A DNA stretch of 13,357 nucleotides, taken from NCBI GenBank assembly GCA_900770055.1, contig CAAGJD010000171.1, positions 1 to 13,357 of the forward strand. Reading direction: 5' to 3'. This document shows, in pieces, positions 6,795-13,357 of the stretch. Source of the DNA: Acholeplasmatales bacterium. GTDB taxonomy: Bacteria > Bacillota_I > Bacilli_A > Acholeplasmatales > Anaeroplasmataceae. Both the position numbers and the translations under genes were made by a program. The notes under the pieces were generated by a model. That model did not search any database. It saw only the letters and a list, made by a program, of their open reading frames with translations, and was not told the origin of the DNA. Every line of letters starts with the position of its first letter. Position 1 is the first letter of the stretch.

Positions 6795-7773
6795 GGCATT
6801 ATTATATGAAATCAAAAAACAGATTCCTTACTTGTTATTCGCGACAATTTCATTAGTATTAATAAACTGGTTAAGCTTTAATGATTTTACATATATTAAT
6901 GAATATAACCCAAATATAATACCTACCTCCCCATTATTTATTTATGCTATATATGGTGGTATATTAACATTATGTAGCACTGGTGGATATTTATTTAAAA
7001 TGAGTAAGCTTCATGCTGATTTATATCTTCAATTACCAATTAAAAAAGAAAAAATATATTTAATTCACTACTTAGTAGGAATTGTTAAAATATTAATTCC
7101 TATTACATTAGCCTATTTATCTACAGTTTTACAAATATCATTACATGAAAATCTTTATGATATGCTTCCAGCCTTACCATATTATTTTGTATTAATATTA
7201 TGTCTTATATCATTATATACAATATTTTCATTTGCGTTTACTAGATGTAGTAATCCAGCTGATGGTGGACTAAATATATTAGCCTATATGTTTATTTTAT
7301 CGTTAGTTTTATCGACAATTTATTATCTATTCAATTTTGATTTAGGTTTTAAAGGCTTTGTGTTTGAACCATTAACAATATTAACTAAAAAGTATCTTAT
7401 CTATATGAATGGAGGGTTTGAAGTATTTTCAACACCAGAAATTGTCTCACTAATAGTTTGGTCAATTATTACAATAATATTGGGATTTTTAATGTTTTAT
7501 CTTATTAGATATGATAAAACTGAAGACACTATGCAAATAAGTAAAACGTGGTTTGGTCCTAAGACAATGTTTCCTACAATCACAATTTGTTCAATAATAT
7601 TATATGTTCATGATGAATTGTTCTTTTTACCTCTTATAGGAATAATTATCATTATGTATGGACTTTATTCTATCCACTCTAAAAACTTTAAAATTGGAAA
7701 GAAGAATGCATTTATTTTCATTTCATCTATTTTAATAGGATTAATCATCGCAATAATAAAAAACTTGCTATAA
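6787..7773 (+). CDS. ABC-2-type exporter permease, about 9 helices
   Basis: Membrane partner of the ATPase encoded just upstream, 328 aa. Hydrophobic segments are seen at about 13-29, 50-70, 92-112, 130-150, 162-182, 219-241, 261-277, 279-296 and 306-325. The cytoplasmic stretch LYLQLPIKKEKIYLIHYL (79-96), with its LP-(I)-KK/R pattern, is typical of permeases paired with YtrB/BcrA-like ATPases and probably contacts the ATPase. The start overlaps the ATPase gene by 8 bp, and GAAAGGGG lies about 10 bases upstream. There is no separate periplasmic binding protein or second permease, so the transporter may work as a homodimer of each subunit. The assignment rests on topology and context; the cargo is unknown. 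Confidence 0.82.
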   Translation: MTKALLYEIKKQIPYLLFATISLVLINWLSFNDFTYINEYNPNIIPTSPLFIYAIYGGILTLCSTGGYLFKMSKLHADLYLQLPIKKEKIYLIHYLVGIVKILIPITLAYLSTVLQISLHENLYDMLPALPYYFVLILCLISLYTIFSFAFTRCSNPADGGLNILAYMFILSLVLSTIYYLFNFDLGFKGFVFEPLTILTKKYLIYMNGGFEVFSTPEIVSLIVWSIITIILGFLMFYLIRYDKTEDTMQISKTWFGPKTMFPTITICSIILYVHDELFFLPLIGIIIIMYGLYSIHSKNFKIGKKNAFIFISSILIGLIIAIIKNLL

Positions 7774-7776
7774 AAT

Positions 7777-7814
7777 AAAAAGCTATGAATTTACTAATAC
7801 TATTCATAGCTTTT
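7777..7814. terminator. Bidirectional terminator between convergent operons
   Basis: AAAAGCTATGAAT and ATTCATAGCTTTT form a stem (core 7781-7790 with 7802-7811) with an 11-base loop. It is flanked by A-rich sequence on the left and T-rich on the right, so it works as a hairpin plus T-tract on both strands. It sits in the 44 bp between the permease and metA stops and can end both transcripts. Confidence 0.83.
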
Positions 7815-7817
7815 ATT

Positions 7818-8744
7818 TTATTCATTAATATATTTAATTAAAGGCTTTTTAAAATCAAATGGTGTTAGCTGATAAACATAATAATTTAACCAATTATAAT
7901 ATAAAATATTAGCAGTAGAACGCCATAAAACATCTACGTCAGACTTATCCTCATTAAAATAATTCTTAGGCTCTTCAATAGGAAGACCTTTTGCTAGATC
8001 TCTTTCATATTCTTGTTTAAGTGTATATTTATCATATTCTAAATGTCCTAAAACAAAAATTTGCTTATTATCAGCTGATTTTAAGATTGTTGTGCCACAA
8101 TCATTTGAATAGCATAAAGGAATTAGGGCTTTATTAGCTAAATCCTCTTCCTTATTATAAGTATGTCTTGATTGTGGAACATAAAAAATATCATCTATAC
8201 CATTTAATAGTACCTCATGAATAACAGCTTTTTTATGTTTGAAAACACCAAATAGCTTTTTATCAAGTGGATGCTTATCAATGTTATAAAAATATTTTAA
8301 GGCAGCTTGAGCACCCCAGCAAATAAACATTGTTGAGGTAACATTAGTTTTTGAAAAATCAAATATTTTTGTTAATTCATTCCAATAATCTACATCCTCA
8401 AATTCTAAATGCTCAACTGGTGCACCTGTTACTATCATTCCATCGAATGTATAATCCTTAATATCTTCAAACCTTTTATAAAACTTTTCTAAATGAGATT
8501 TTGAAGTATTTTTTGAATCATGAGTAGAAGGAGTGATTAAGGTTAAATTAACCTGTAACGATGAATTGGCAAGAAGTCTTGATAACTGAGTTTCTGTTTC
8601 AATCTTTGTCGGCATTAAATTAACAATTAAAATATCAATTGGTCTTATATCTTGAGTATTTGCACGTCTTTTAGACATTACAAAGATATTTTCATCCTTT
8701 AATATTTGATATGCTGGTATATCCTTAGGAATTATAATAGGCAT
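7818..8744 (-). CDS. metA: Homoserine O-acetyltransferase (MetA family)
   Basis: Activates homoserine in the cytoplasm as the first committed step of methionine synthesis, 308 aa (family length 300-310). The MetA glutamine-amidotransferase-like fold is evident: catalytic Cys142 in ICWGAQA, His234 and Glu236 in GHLEYD, and the oxyanion region TGAPVE. Residue 111 is Glu (PVEHLEF). In this family Glu111, as in Bacillus cereus MetA, goes with acetyl-CoA, while Gly111 (E. coli) goes with succinyl-CoA; the product is therefore inferred to be O-acetylhomoserine. This fits the adjacent metY, whose enzyme uses that product. The ATG overlaps the metY stop by one base (TAATG), with GGAGAG just upstream inside metY, so translation is coupled. 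No S-adenosylmethionine riboswitch precedes the operon. Confidence 0.94.
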   Translation of the reverse strand: MPIIIPKDIPAYQILKDENIFVMSKRRANTQDIRPIDILIVNLMPTKIETETQLSRLLANSSLQVNLTLITPSTHDSKNTSKSHLEKFYKRFEDIKDYTFDGMIVTGAPVEHLEFEDVDYWNELTKIFDFSKTNVTSTMFICWGAQAALKYFYNIDKHPLDKKLFGVFKHKKAVIHEVLLNGIDDIFYVPQSRHTYNKEEDLANKALIPLCYSNDCGTTILKSADNKQIFVLGHLEYDKYTLKQEYERDLAKGLPIEEPKNYFNEDKSDVDVLWRSTANILYYNWLNYYVYQLTPFDFKKPLIKYINE

Positions 8745-10012
8745 TATAATCTCTCCAGTGCATTTTTTAAATCTTCAATAATATCCTCTGCACTTTCAAT
8801 ACCAACAGATAATCTAATAAGGTTAGGTGAAATACCAGCTTCAATTAGAGCCTCATCTGATAGCTGTCTATGAGTAGTAGTAGCAGGGTGTAATACACAA
8901 GTTCTTACATCAGCAACATGAGTTACAATCTTAGCAAGCTTTAAGCCCTCCATCATTTTAACTGCCTCAGCTTTACCACCCTTTACACCAAAGCTCATCA
9001 TACCAGTAACACCTCTTGGCATATATTTATTAGCTAAAGCATGATATGGATCTGTTGGAAGTGATGGATGCTTAACCCATTCAATTTTAGGATGATTATA
9101 TAAAAATTCTGCAACCTTTTTAGCATTTTCAACATGTCTTTGCATTCTAAGTGCTAAAGTTTCACAGCCTAGCTGTGATAAGAATGCATTCATAGGAGCC
9201 ATAATAGCACCTAAATCTCTTACAAGCTGAGCTCTAACCTTAAGACCAAAGGCTACCTCAGGTGTATTTGCATAAACAATACCATGATAAGACTCATCAG
9301 GAGTAGTAAACATTGGATATCTTTTCTTATTAGCCTCATAATCAAAAGTACCTAAATCAACAATCATACCACCTAAAGCAACAGCGTGACCTTCGATATA
9401 TTTACTAGATGAATGAACAACTACATTAGCACCAAAATCCTTTGGATTACATAAATATGGACTAGCTAAGGTATTATCAACAACAAAAATAATACCATAC
9501 TTTTTGGCAATAGAAGCATATAAATCAAAATCTAGCACTGTAAGAGCGGGATTTGCGATAGTTTCTCCAAAAATAAGCTTTGTATTATCATCTATTAAAG
9601 CCTCAATTTCTTCCATAGTTGCACCCTCAGGTACAAATCTAGTTTCGATACCCTGTCTTTTTAGGGTTACAGCAAATAAATTATATGTACCACCATATAT
9701 CTGAGCTGAAGAGATAATATTATCACCAGCATTACATACATTTAATATTGTCATTAATGTCGCAGATTGACCACTTGAGCATGCAATACCCATTGTACCA
9801 CCTTCAAGTGCCGCAACCTTTTTTTCTAATACCTCATTAGTAGGATTAGATAATCTTGAATAAATATGACCATTTTCCTTAAGGTCAAATAATGCTGCAA
9901 GATCATCAGCCTTTTCATAATAATATGTCGTTGATTGAATTATTGGTGCGACTCTTGGATCACCACTTTTAGGATTATATCCAGCTTGCACACATAATGT
10001 ATCCTTCTTCAC
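8744..10012 (-). CDS. metY: O-acetylhomoserine sulfhydrylase (MetY-type), GTG start
   Basis: PLP enzyme that condenses O-acetylhomoserine with sulfide to give homocysteine and acetate. The 422-aa length and the insertion around 220-246 distinguish it from shorter cystathionine synthases and lyases. Conserved features are YSRLSNPT (51-58), CSSGQSA (78-84), YGGTYN (106-111), Asp179 in VVDNT, and the PLP Lys204 in SSSKYIEGH. The start is GTG at 10012; no in-frame Met follows until residue 74, and a consensus AGGAGGT lies 8 bases upstream. It is the first gene of a two-gene operon with metA, so the pair forms a direct-sulfhydrylation route from homoserine to homocysteine. The related activities cystathionine gamma-synthase and methionine gamma-lyase are less likely from length and context. 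Confidence 0.93.
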   Translation of the reverse strand: MKKDTLCVQAGYNPKSGDPRVAPIIQSTTYYYEKADDLAALFDLKENGHIYSRLSNPTNEVLEKKVAALEGGTMGIACSSGQSATLMTILNVCNAGDNIISSAQIYGGTYNLFAVTLKRQGIETRFVPEGATMEEIEALIDDNTKLIFGETIANPALTVLDFDLYASIAKKYGIIFVVDNTLASPYLCNPKDFGANVVVHSSSKYIEGHAVALGGMIVDLGTFDYEANKKRYPMFTTPDESYHGIVYANTPEVAFGLKVRAQLVRDLGAIMAPMNAFLSQLGCETLALRMQRHVENAKKVAEFLYNHPKIEWVKHPSLPTDPYHALANKYMPRGVTGMMSFGVKGGKAEAVKMMEGLKLAKIVTHVADVRTCVLHPATTTHRQLSDEALIEAGISPNLIRLSVGIESAEDIIEDLKNALERL

Positions 10013-10020
10013 TGAAAAAT

Positions 10021-10027
10021 ACCTCCT
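10021..10027 (-). promoter_or_regulatory. Ribosome binding site that supports the metY GTG start
   Basis: On the minus strand AGGAGGT lies 8 bases before GTG (10012-10010). Its strength and spacing make the non-ATG start credible. Confidence 0.85.
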
Positions 10028-10154
10028 TTTTATAAAACAATTTATTTAATTTTATCACAAATACTTTATTTTTACTACTCATTTTAAAATATAATTCTAC
10101 TATAAACTCAAAAAAATATCATAAATTGTATTTCTTATTATGTTAACCATTTTA

Positions 10155-10183
10155 TAGATTTTTATCTATTTATAATATATAAT
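10155..10183 (+). promoter_or_regulatory. Possible promoter of the amidohydrolase-hemW-xerD-deoB operon
   Basis: TATAAT at 10178-10183 has a poor -35 (TAGATT, 10155-10160) at 17 bp. Another TATAAT lies at 10171-10176. Either would give a leader of only about 15-22 bases. The tract is nearly pure A/T, so this is weak. The divergent metY promoter must also lie between 10028 and about 10190, but I could not place it. Confidence 0.3.
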
Positions 10184-10190
10184 ATTATAT

Positions 10191-10196
10191 AGGAAG
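10191..10196 (+). promoter_or_regulatory. Ribosome binding site that sets the amidohydrolase start
   Basis: AGGAAG lies 8 bases before the ATG at 10205. The upstream in-frame GTG at 10196 overlaps this site, so it is not the start. Confidence 0.7.
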
Positions 10197-10204
10197 TGAT
10201 TTTG

Positions 10205-11116
10205 ATGAAAAAAATTGATTGCCATGCTCATTTAATTGGTAACATCTCAGGTATTGGTAGTGAAGGAGAGCTTACGCCAATTGGTAATGGTAAGGCCCAA
10301 TATGCATCTGGTAAAATAATTCAACTGATACCAGAAGAATATGGAGATTATAGTCTTACTCCAGAGGTTTTAATTAAGGTTATGCAGGAGCATAATGTAA
10401 AAAAGGCTATTTGTCTTCAAGGTAATTATGCTGGCTTTCAAAATCTTTATACTTATAATTCATATTTAAAATATCCAGAATATATTATACCTTCTGCAAC
10501 ATTTGATCCATTTTTTAGAAATAAGGATAAAGTTATTGAAAATCTATTTACTAATTTAGGCATAAAGATAATTAAAATGGAGGTTTCAAATGGCTCAGGC
10601 TTAATGGCTAATCATAAAACCGTTAATCTTAATGGAAAAATGATGCATGAAATATATAAAATGGCTAGTGATAAAAAACTAATATTTTATATTGATATCG
10701 GAAGACCAGGTAATAATTGTTATCAAGTAGAAAATATAAGCAAAGTATGTAAAAAATATAAAAATATGACCTTTATTATTTGCCATTTAACAGCCCCACA
10801 GCACAATCAAATGGATATATTAGAAAATAATATGAAAATGTTAAAGCTTGATAATGTTTATTTTGATATAGCTGCTTTGCCTAACAATACAAAACAACCT
10901 TATCCTTTTTATGAAGCACAAGAATACATTAGAAAAGCTATGGATATAGTCGGTAGTGATAAAATACTTTGGGGAAGTGATTTTCCAGCCGCAATGAATT
11001 ATTCAAGCTATAAAGAAAGCTATTCCTATATTGAAAATAGTAATCTATTTACAGAAGAAGAAAAAGAAAAAATTCTCTATTTAAATGCATTAAATGTTTT
11101 TAAGGAGCTACTATGA
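10205..11116 (+). CDS. Amidohydrolase-2 family (TIM-barrel) protein, function unknown
   Basis: Resembles metal-dependent hydrolases and decarboxylases of the amidohydrolase-2 group (ACMSD-like, COG2159-like); 303 aa from the ATG at 10205. Strand 1 carries DCHAH (His7, His9), a later strand carries FIICHL (His194), and the C-terminal end has WGSDFP (Asp259), all expected metal or catalytic positions. At the strand that normally supplies a further His (pattern IHxG) the sequence reads FYIDIGRPG, with Asp164. The metal site may therefore be altered, or this may be the norm for its subfamily. Substrate cannot be read from the sequence. It is the first gene of the operon and its TGA stop overlaps the hemW start (ATGA). 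Neighbours hemW, xerD and deoB give no shared pathway. Confidence 0.78.
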   Translation: MKKIDCHAHLIGNISGIGSEGELTPIGNGKAQYASGKIIQLIPEEYGDYSLTPEVLIKVMQEHNVKKAICLQGNYAGFQNLYTYNSYLKYPEYIIPSATFDPFFRNKDKVIENLFTNLGIKIIKMEVSNGSGLMANHKTVNLNGKMMHEIYKMASDKKLIFYIDIGRPGNNCYQVENISKVCKKYKNMTFIICHLTAPQHNQMDILENNMKMLKLDNVYFDIAALPNNTKQPYPFYEAQEYIRKAMDIVGSDKILWGSDFPAAMNYSSYKESYSYIENSNLFTEEEKEKILYLNALNVFKELL

Positions 11117-12219
11117 AAGGCTTATATATTCATATTCCTTTTTGTCAAAATATTTGTAGCTACTGTGATTTCCCTAAAAGAGTATCTAGCACAAAAATAA
11201 AAGAAGCTTATATAACAAGGTTAATAGAAGAAATAGATTATTATAAAAATGAACTTTATTCTATAAAAACAGTCTATATCGGTGGTGGTACACCAAATAG
11301 CTTAGATCTAAGCCTTTTAGAATTGCTATTAATTAAAATTAAGCCATATTTAGATCATTCATATGAAAATACTATAGAGCTTAACCCAGAGCTTATAAAT
11401 GAAAATTTAGTCCAATTATTAGCCAAATATAAAATAAATAGAGTAAGCTTAGGTGTCCAAACTATTAATGATACATCATTAAAGCTATTAAATCGTCATC
11501 ATCATAAAGAAGATGTCATTAATTCAATAAATTTATTAAAGAGTTATAATATAAAAAATATTAATATTGATTTGATATTTGGAATACCTAATACAAATAT
11601 TAATGATGTTAAAAATGATTTAGATTTTTTCTATTCTTTAAAAATTCCTCATCTATCCTACTATAGCTTGATACTTGAAGAAAAAACTATTCTATATTAC
11701 AAATATAAAAATAATAACTTAAAGCTACTAGATGATGATATTATAGCTGATATGTATGATTATATATGTGAGTCACTACATAAAAATAAATATTTTCATT
11801 ATGAGGTATCAAATTTCTCTTTACAAGGATATGAATCTATTCATAATATAACCTATTGGAAAGAACTTGAATATGTCGGAGTAGGTGCTGGTGCCTCAGG
11901 ATTTATTAAGCCTTATCGCTATACTAATAATTCTAATATTAGTGAATATATGAAGGAATTTATTGAATCTAAAGAATATATTTCCCAATTAATTGAAAAA
12001 CAAGAATTTATGATGCTAGGCCTAAGAATGCTTAATGGCATTAGTATGCATGAATATGAATCGAGATATGATTCTAATCCAATAGTTGATTTTGAACTTG
12101 ATGATTTAATTCAAAATGGTTTACTAGTAATAGAAGATGATAGAATTAAAATTCCTGATGATAAAATATTTATTGCAAATATCGTTTATGAAAGGTTTGT
12201 AGGAAATGAAGAAAAATAA
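11113..12219 (+). CDS. hemW: Radical SAM heme chaperone HemW (HemN-like)
   Basis: Radical SAM protein of the HemN/HemW group, 368 aa (family about 375-385). The cluster motif is C11-x3-C15-x2-C18-D-F. HemW has Phe at that last position, whereas true oxygen-independent coproporphyrinogen oxidase HemN has a fourth Cys, so this is the heme-trafficking chaperone and not the oxidase. Also visible are GGGTP (57-61), the SAM-binding region around RVSLGVQT (110-117), YEVSNFS (230-236), HNITYW (244-249), GVGAGASGF (256-264) and the C-terminal LGLRMLNGI (302-310). The start overlaps the upstream stop by 4 bases, and GGAG lies just before it (11104-11107). The gene overlaps xerD by 14 bp. Many low-GC bacteria keep hemW without heme synthesis, so a role in heme use is not certain. 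Confidence 0.92.
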   Translation: MKGLYIHIPFCQNICSYCDFPKRVSSTKIKEAYITRLIEEIDYYKNELYSIKTVYIGGGTPNSLDLSLLELLLIKIKPYLDHSYENTIELNPELINENLVQLLAKYKINRVSLGVQTINDTSLKLLNRHHHKEDVINSINLLKSYNIKNINIDLIFGIPNTNINDVKNDLDFFYSLKIPHLSYYSLILEEKTILYYKYKNNNLKLLDDDIIADMYDYICESLHKNKYFHYEVSNFSLQGYESIHNITYWKELEYVGVGAGASGFIKPYRYTNNSNISEYMKEFIESKEYISQLIEKQEFMMLGLRMLNGISMHEYESRYDSNPIVDFELDDLIQNGLLVIEDDRIKIPDDKIFIANIVYERFVGNEEK

Positions 12220-13135
12220 AAAAAATAATGAAATTATATTCTATGAAATATCTGATTATAAATATCATTTAGAGGATGATTTAAGAGCTAGTCCTAATAC
12301 TATTTCAGCCTACATTACTGATTTAGAACAATACGCCCTATTTTTAAATAAATATGAAAAAATAGAGGATGTAACACAAATAACTAGAGAAGATATTTTA
12401 AAATATATTCAATCATTAAAACGTAAGGAGCTTTCAAAAGCTACAATAACTAGAAAAATTATTGCCATTAAGGATTTTCATAGATATCTATTTAAAGAAA
12501 ATATTACTAAAGAGGATCCTGCAAAGCACATCGAAACTCCTAAATCAGATAAACCACTACCCGTTGTTTTATCAATTGAAGAAATCAATAAAATGATATC
12601 ATCTATAGATGGACAAGACCCACTTGAGCTTCGTAATAGAGCAATGATGGAGGTTTTATACGCTGCAGGATTAAGAATATCTGAATTATTAGCTTTAAGA
12701 ATTCAAGATATCCACTTAAGAGAAAAATATCTTGTTGTCATTGGTAAAGGCAATAAAGAAAGAATGGTACCAATTGGTGAAATGGCTGTTGTCGCTTTAA
12801 GAAAATATATTGAAAAGGGAAGAAGTCAAATATCACACTCTAAAGGTGATTTATTATTTTTTAATTATAAGGGAGAGGCTATGTCTAGACAGGGTTTCTT
12901 CAAATATATTAAAAAGCTAGCATTAGAATGTGGAATAACAAAAGAAATTTCTCCACATACTATTAGACATAGCTTTGCGACTCATTTACTAGAAGGTGGA
13001 ACTGATTTAAGAATAGTTCAAGAGCTTTTAGGACATGAGGATATTTCAACAACTCAAATATATACTCATATCGATAGATCGAGATTAAAGGATATGTATG
13101 ACCATACACATCCACTCGCAAAAAAGGAGGAATAG
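12206..13135 (+). CDS. xerD: Site-specific tyrosine recombinase XerD
   Basis: Chromosome-dimer resolution recombinase that acts at dif together with XerC, 309 aa. The N-terminal SAM-like core-binding domain (about 15-105) is followed by the catalytic domain (about 120-300) with the full set: Arg157 (GLRISEL), Lys181 (GKGNKER), His251-x2-Arg254 (HTIRHSF), His277 (LGHEDI) and nucleophile Tyr286 (QIYTHI). The start overlaps hemW by 14 bp. deoB follows after 2 bp, and xerD-deoB is a known Firmicutes pair (as in Bacillus subtilis). This marks it as the housekeeping recombinase and not a phage or transposon integrase. Telling XerD from XerC rests on that context and on overall similarity. Confidence 0.9.
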   Translation: MKKNKKNNEIIFYEISDYKYHLEDDLRASPNTISAYITDLEQYALFLNKYEKIEDVTQITREDILKYIQSLKRKELSKATITRKIIAIKDFHRYLFKENITKEDPAKHIETPKSDKPLPVVLSIEEINKMISSIDGQDPLELRNRAMMEVLYAAGLRISELLALRIQDIHLREKYLVVIGKGNKERMVPIGEMAVVALRKYIEKGRSQISHSKGDLLFFNYKGEAMSRQGFFKYIKKLALECGITKEISPHTIRHSFATHLLEGGTDLRIVQELLGHEDISTTQIYTHIDRSRLKDMYDHTHPLAKKEE

Positions 13136-13137
13136 AA

Positions 13138-13357
13138 ATGAAATTTAAAAGAGTATTTTTAATCGTCATCGATTCAGTAGGCTGTGGAACAGCGCCACTT
13201 AGCTATGAATATGGTGATGATGGAGCAAACACAATTGCTCATATTGCAGAAGCTACAAACGGAATAAGCTTACCAACACTTGAGGCCCTAGGCTATGGTA
13301 ACCTTACATCTATTAAAGGTGTAGCCCCAATAAACACTAATAGCGGCTACTATGGCA
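13138..13357 (+). CDS. deoB: Phosphopentomutase DeoB, 3'-truncated by window edge
   Basis: Start of a phosphopentomutase, which interconverts (deoxy)ribose 1- and 5-phosphate in nucleoside salvage. Only 73 codons are present. The N-terminus matches the family: VIDSVGCG with metal-ligand Asp12, then YGDDGANTIAHIA, LPTLEALGYGN and the Tyr-Tyr-Gly where the window ends. A strong AAGGAGG (13124-13130) lies 7 bases before the ATG, inside the end of xerD. The 2-bp gap to xerD indicates co-transcription. Confidence 0.92.
   Translation, partial: MKFKRVFLIVIDSVGCGTAPLSYEYGDDGANTIAHIAEATNGISLPTLEALGYGNLTSIKGVAPINTNSGYYG

Noticed and set aside
10021..10190. Runs such as TATAATATATAATATTATAT as an operator or origin element
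   Set aside because: Low-complexity AT sequence expected in this genome; no repeated boxes such as DnaA sites were seen.
10196..10204. GTG as the amidohydrolase start
   Set aside because: The GTG overlaps the AGGAAG site that serves the ATG at 10205, and the family N-terminus begins at that ATG.
12206..13135. Tyrosine recombinase as the integrase of a mobile element
   Set aside because: The downstream deoB at 2 bp, the XerD-like length and motifs, and the lack of attachment-site repeats or phage genes mark it as the housekeeping XerD.
1..13357. CRISPR array, tRNA, rRNA or insertion sequence
   Set aside because: No regularly spaced repeats, tRNA-like cloverleaf, rRNA segment or transposase gene was seen by reading both strands.

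Overview
The window is AT-rich (roughly 30% G+C by eye) chromosomal DNA from a low-GC Gram-positive bacterium, most likely an uncultured or gut-type member of the Bacilli/Erysipelotrichia/RF39 group. The clues are strong AGGAGG-type ribosome binding sites, many short TTTTTT terminators, a TPP riboswitch in front of an ECF-type thiamine transporter gene (thiT), and the xerD-deoB gene pair. TGA is used as a stop (amidohydrolase gene, 11114-11116), which argues against the Mycoplasma/Spiroplasma code. The species cannot be fixed from this sequence alone.

Layout. Positions 1-2214 hold the end of lepA (cut at the left edge) and a HIT-family hydrolase gene, closed by a terminator. Positions 2224-3469 form a vitamin B1 unit: a near-consensus promoter, a TPP aptamer, a conditional terminator, thiT, and an overlapping unknown four-helix membrane protein gene, then a terminator. 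Positions 3535-5773 hold one gene for a large membrane diguanylate cyclase with a 7TM-like region, a Cache-like sensor and a GGDEF domain. Positions 5789-7773 hold a two-gene ABC exporter operon with its own promoter and a structured leader. It converges on a minus-strand methionine operon (metY-metA, 10012 down to 7818), and the two share a bidirectional terminator. From 10205 to the right edge runs a tight plus-strand operon: an amidohydrolase-like protein, hemW, xerD and the start of deoB.

How the genes work together. MetA carries Glu111, which indicates acetyl-CoA use, so it would make O-acetylhomoserine. The adjacent MetY would convert this to homocysteine by direct sulfhydrylation. ThiT would take up thiamine when TPP is low, using an ECF energising module that is not in this window. 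The cyclase links an extracellular signal to c-di-GMP.

No mobile element, CRISPR array, tRNA or rRNA was seen. Most of the window is housekeeping and nutrient-uptake DNA. The parts least explained by known biology are the small membrane protein under TPP control, the amidohydrolase-like protein with an altered metal-site residue, and the leader hairpin of the ABC operon. I found no convincing new multi-gene system.
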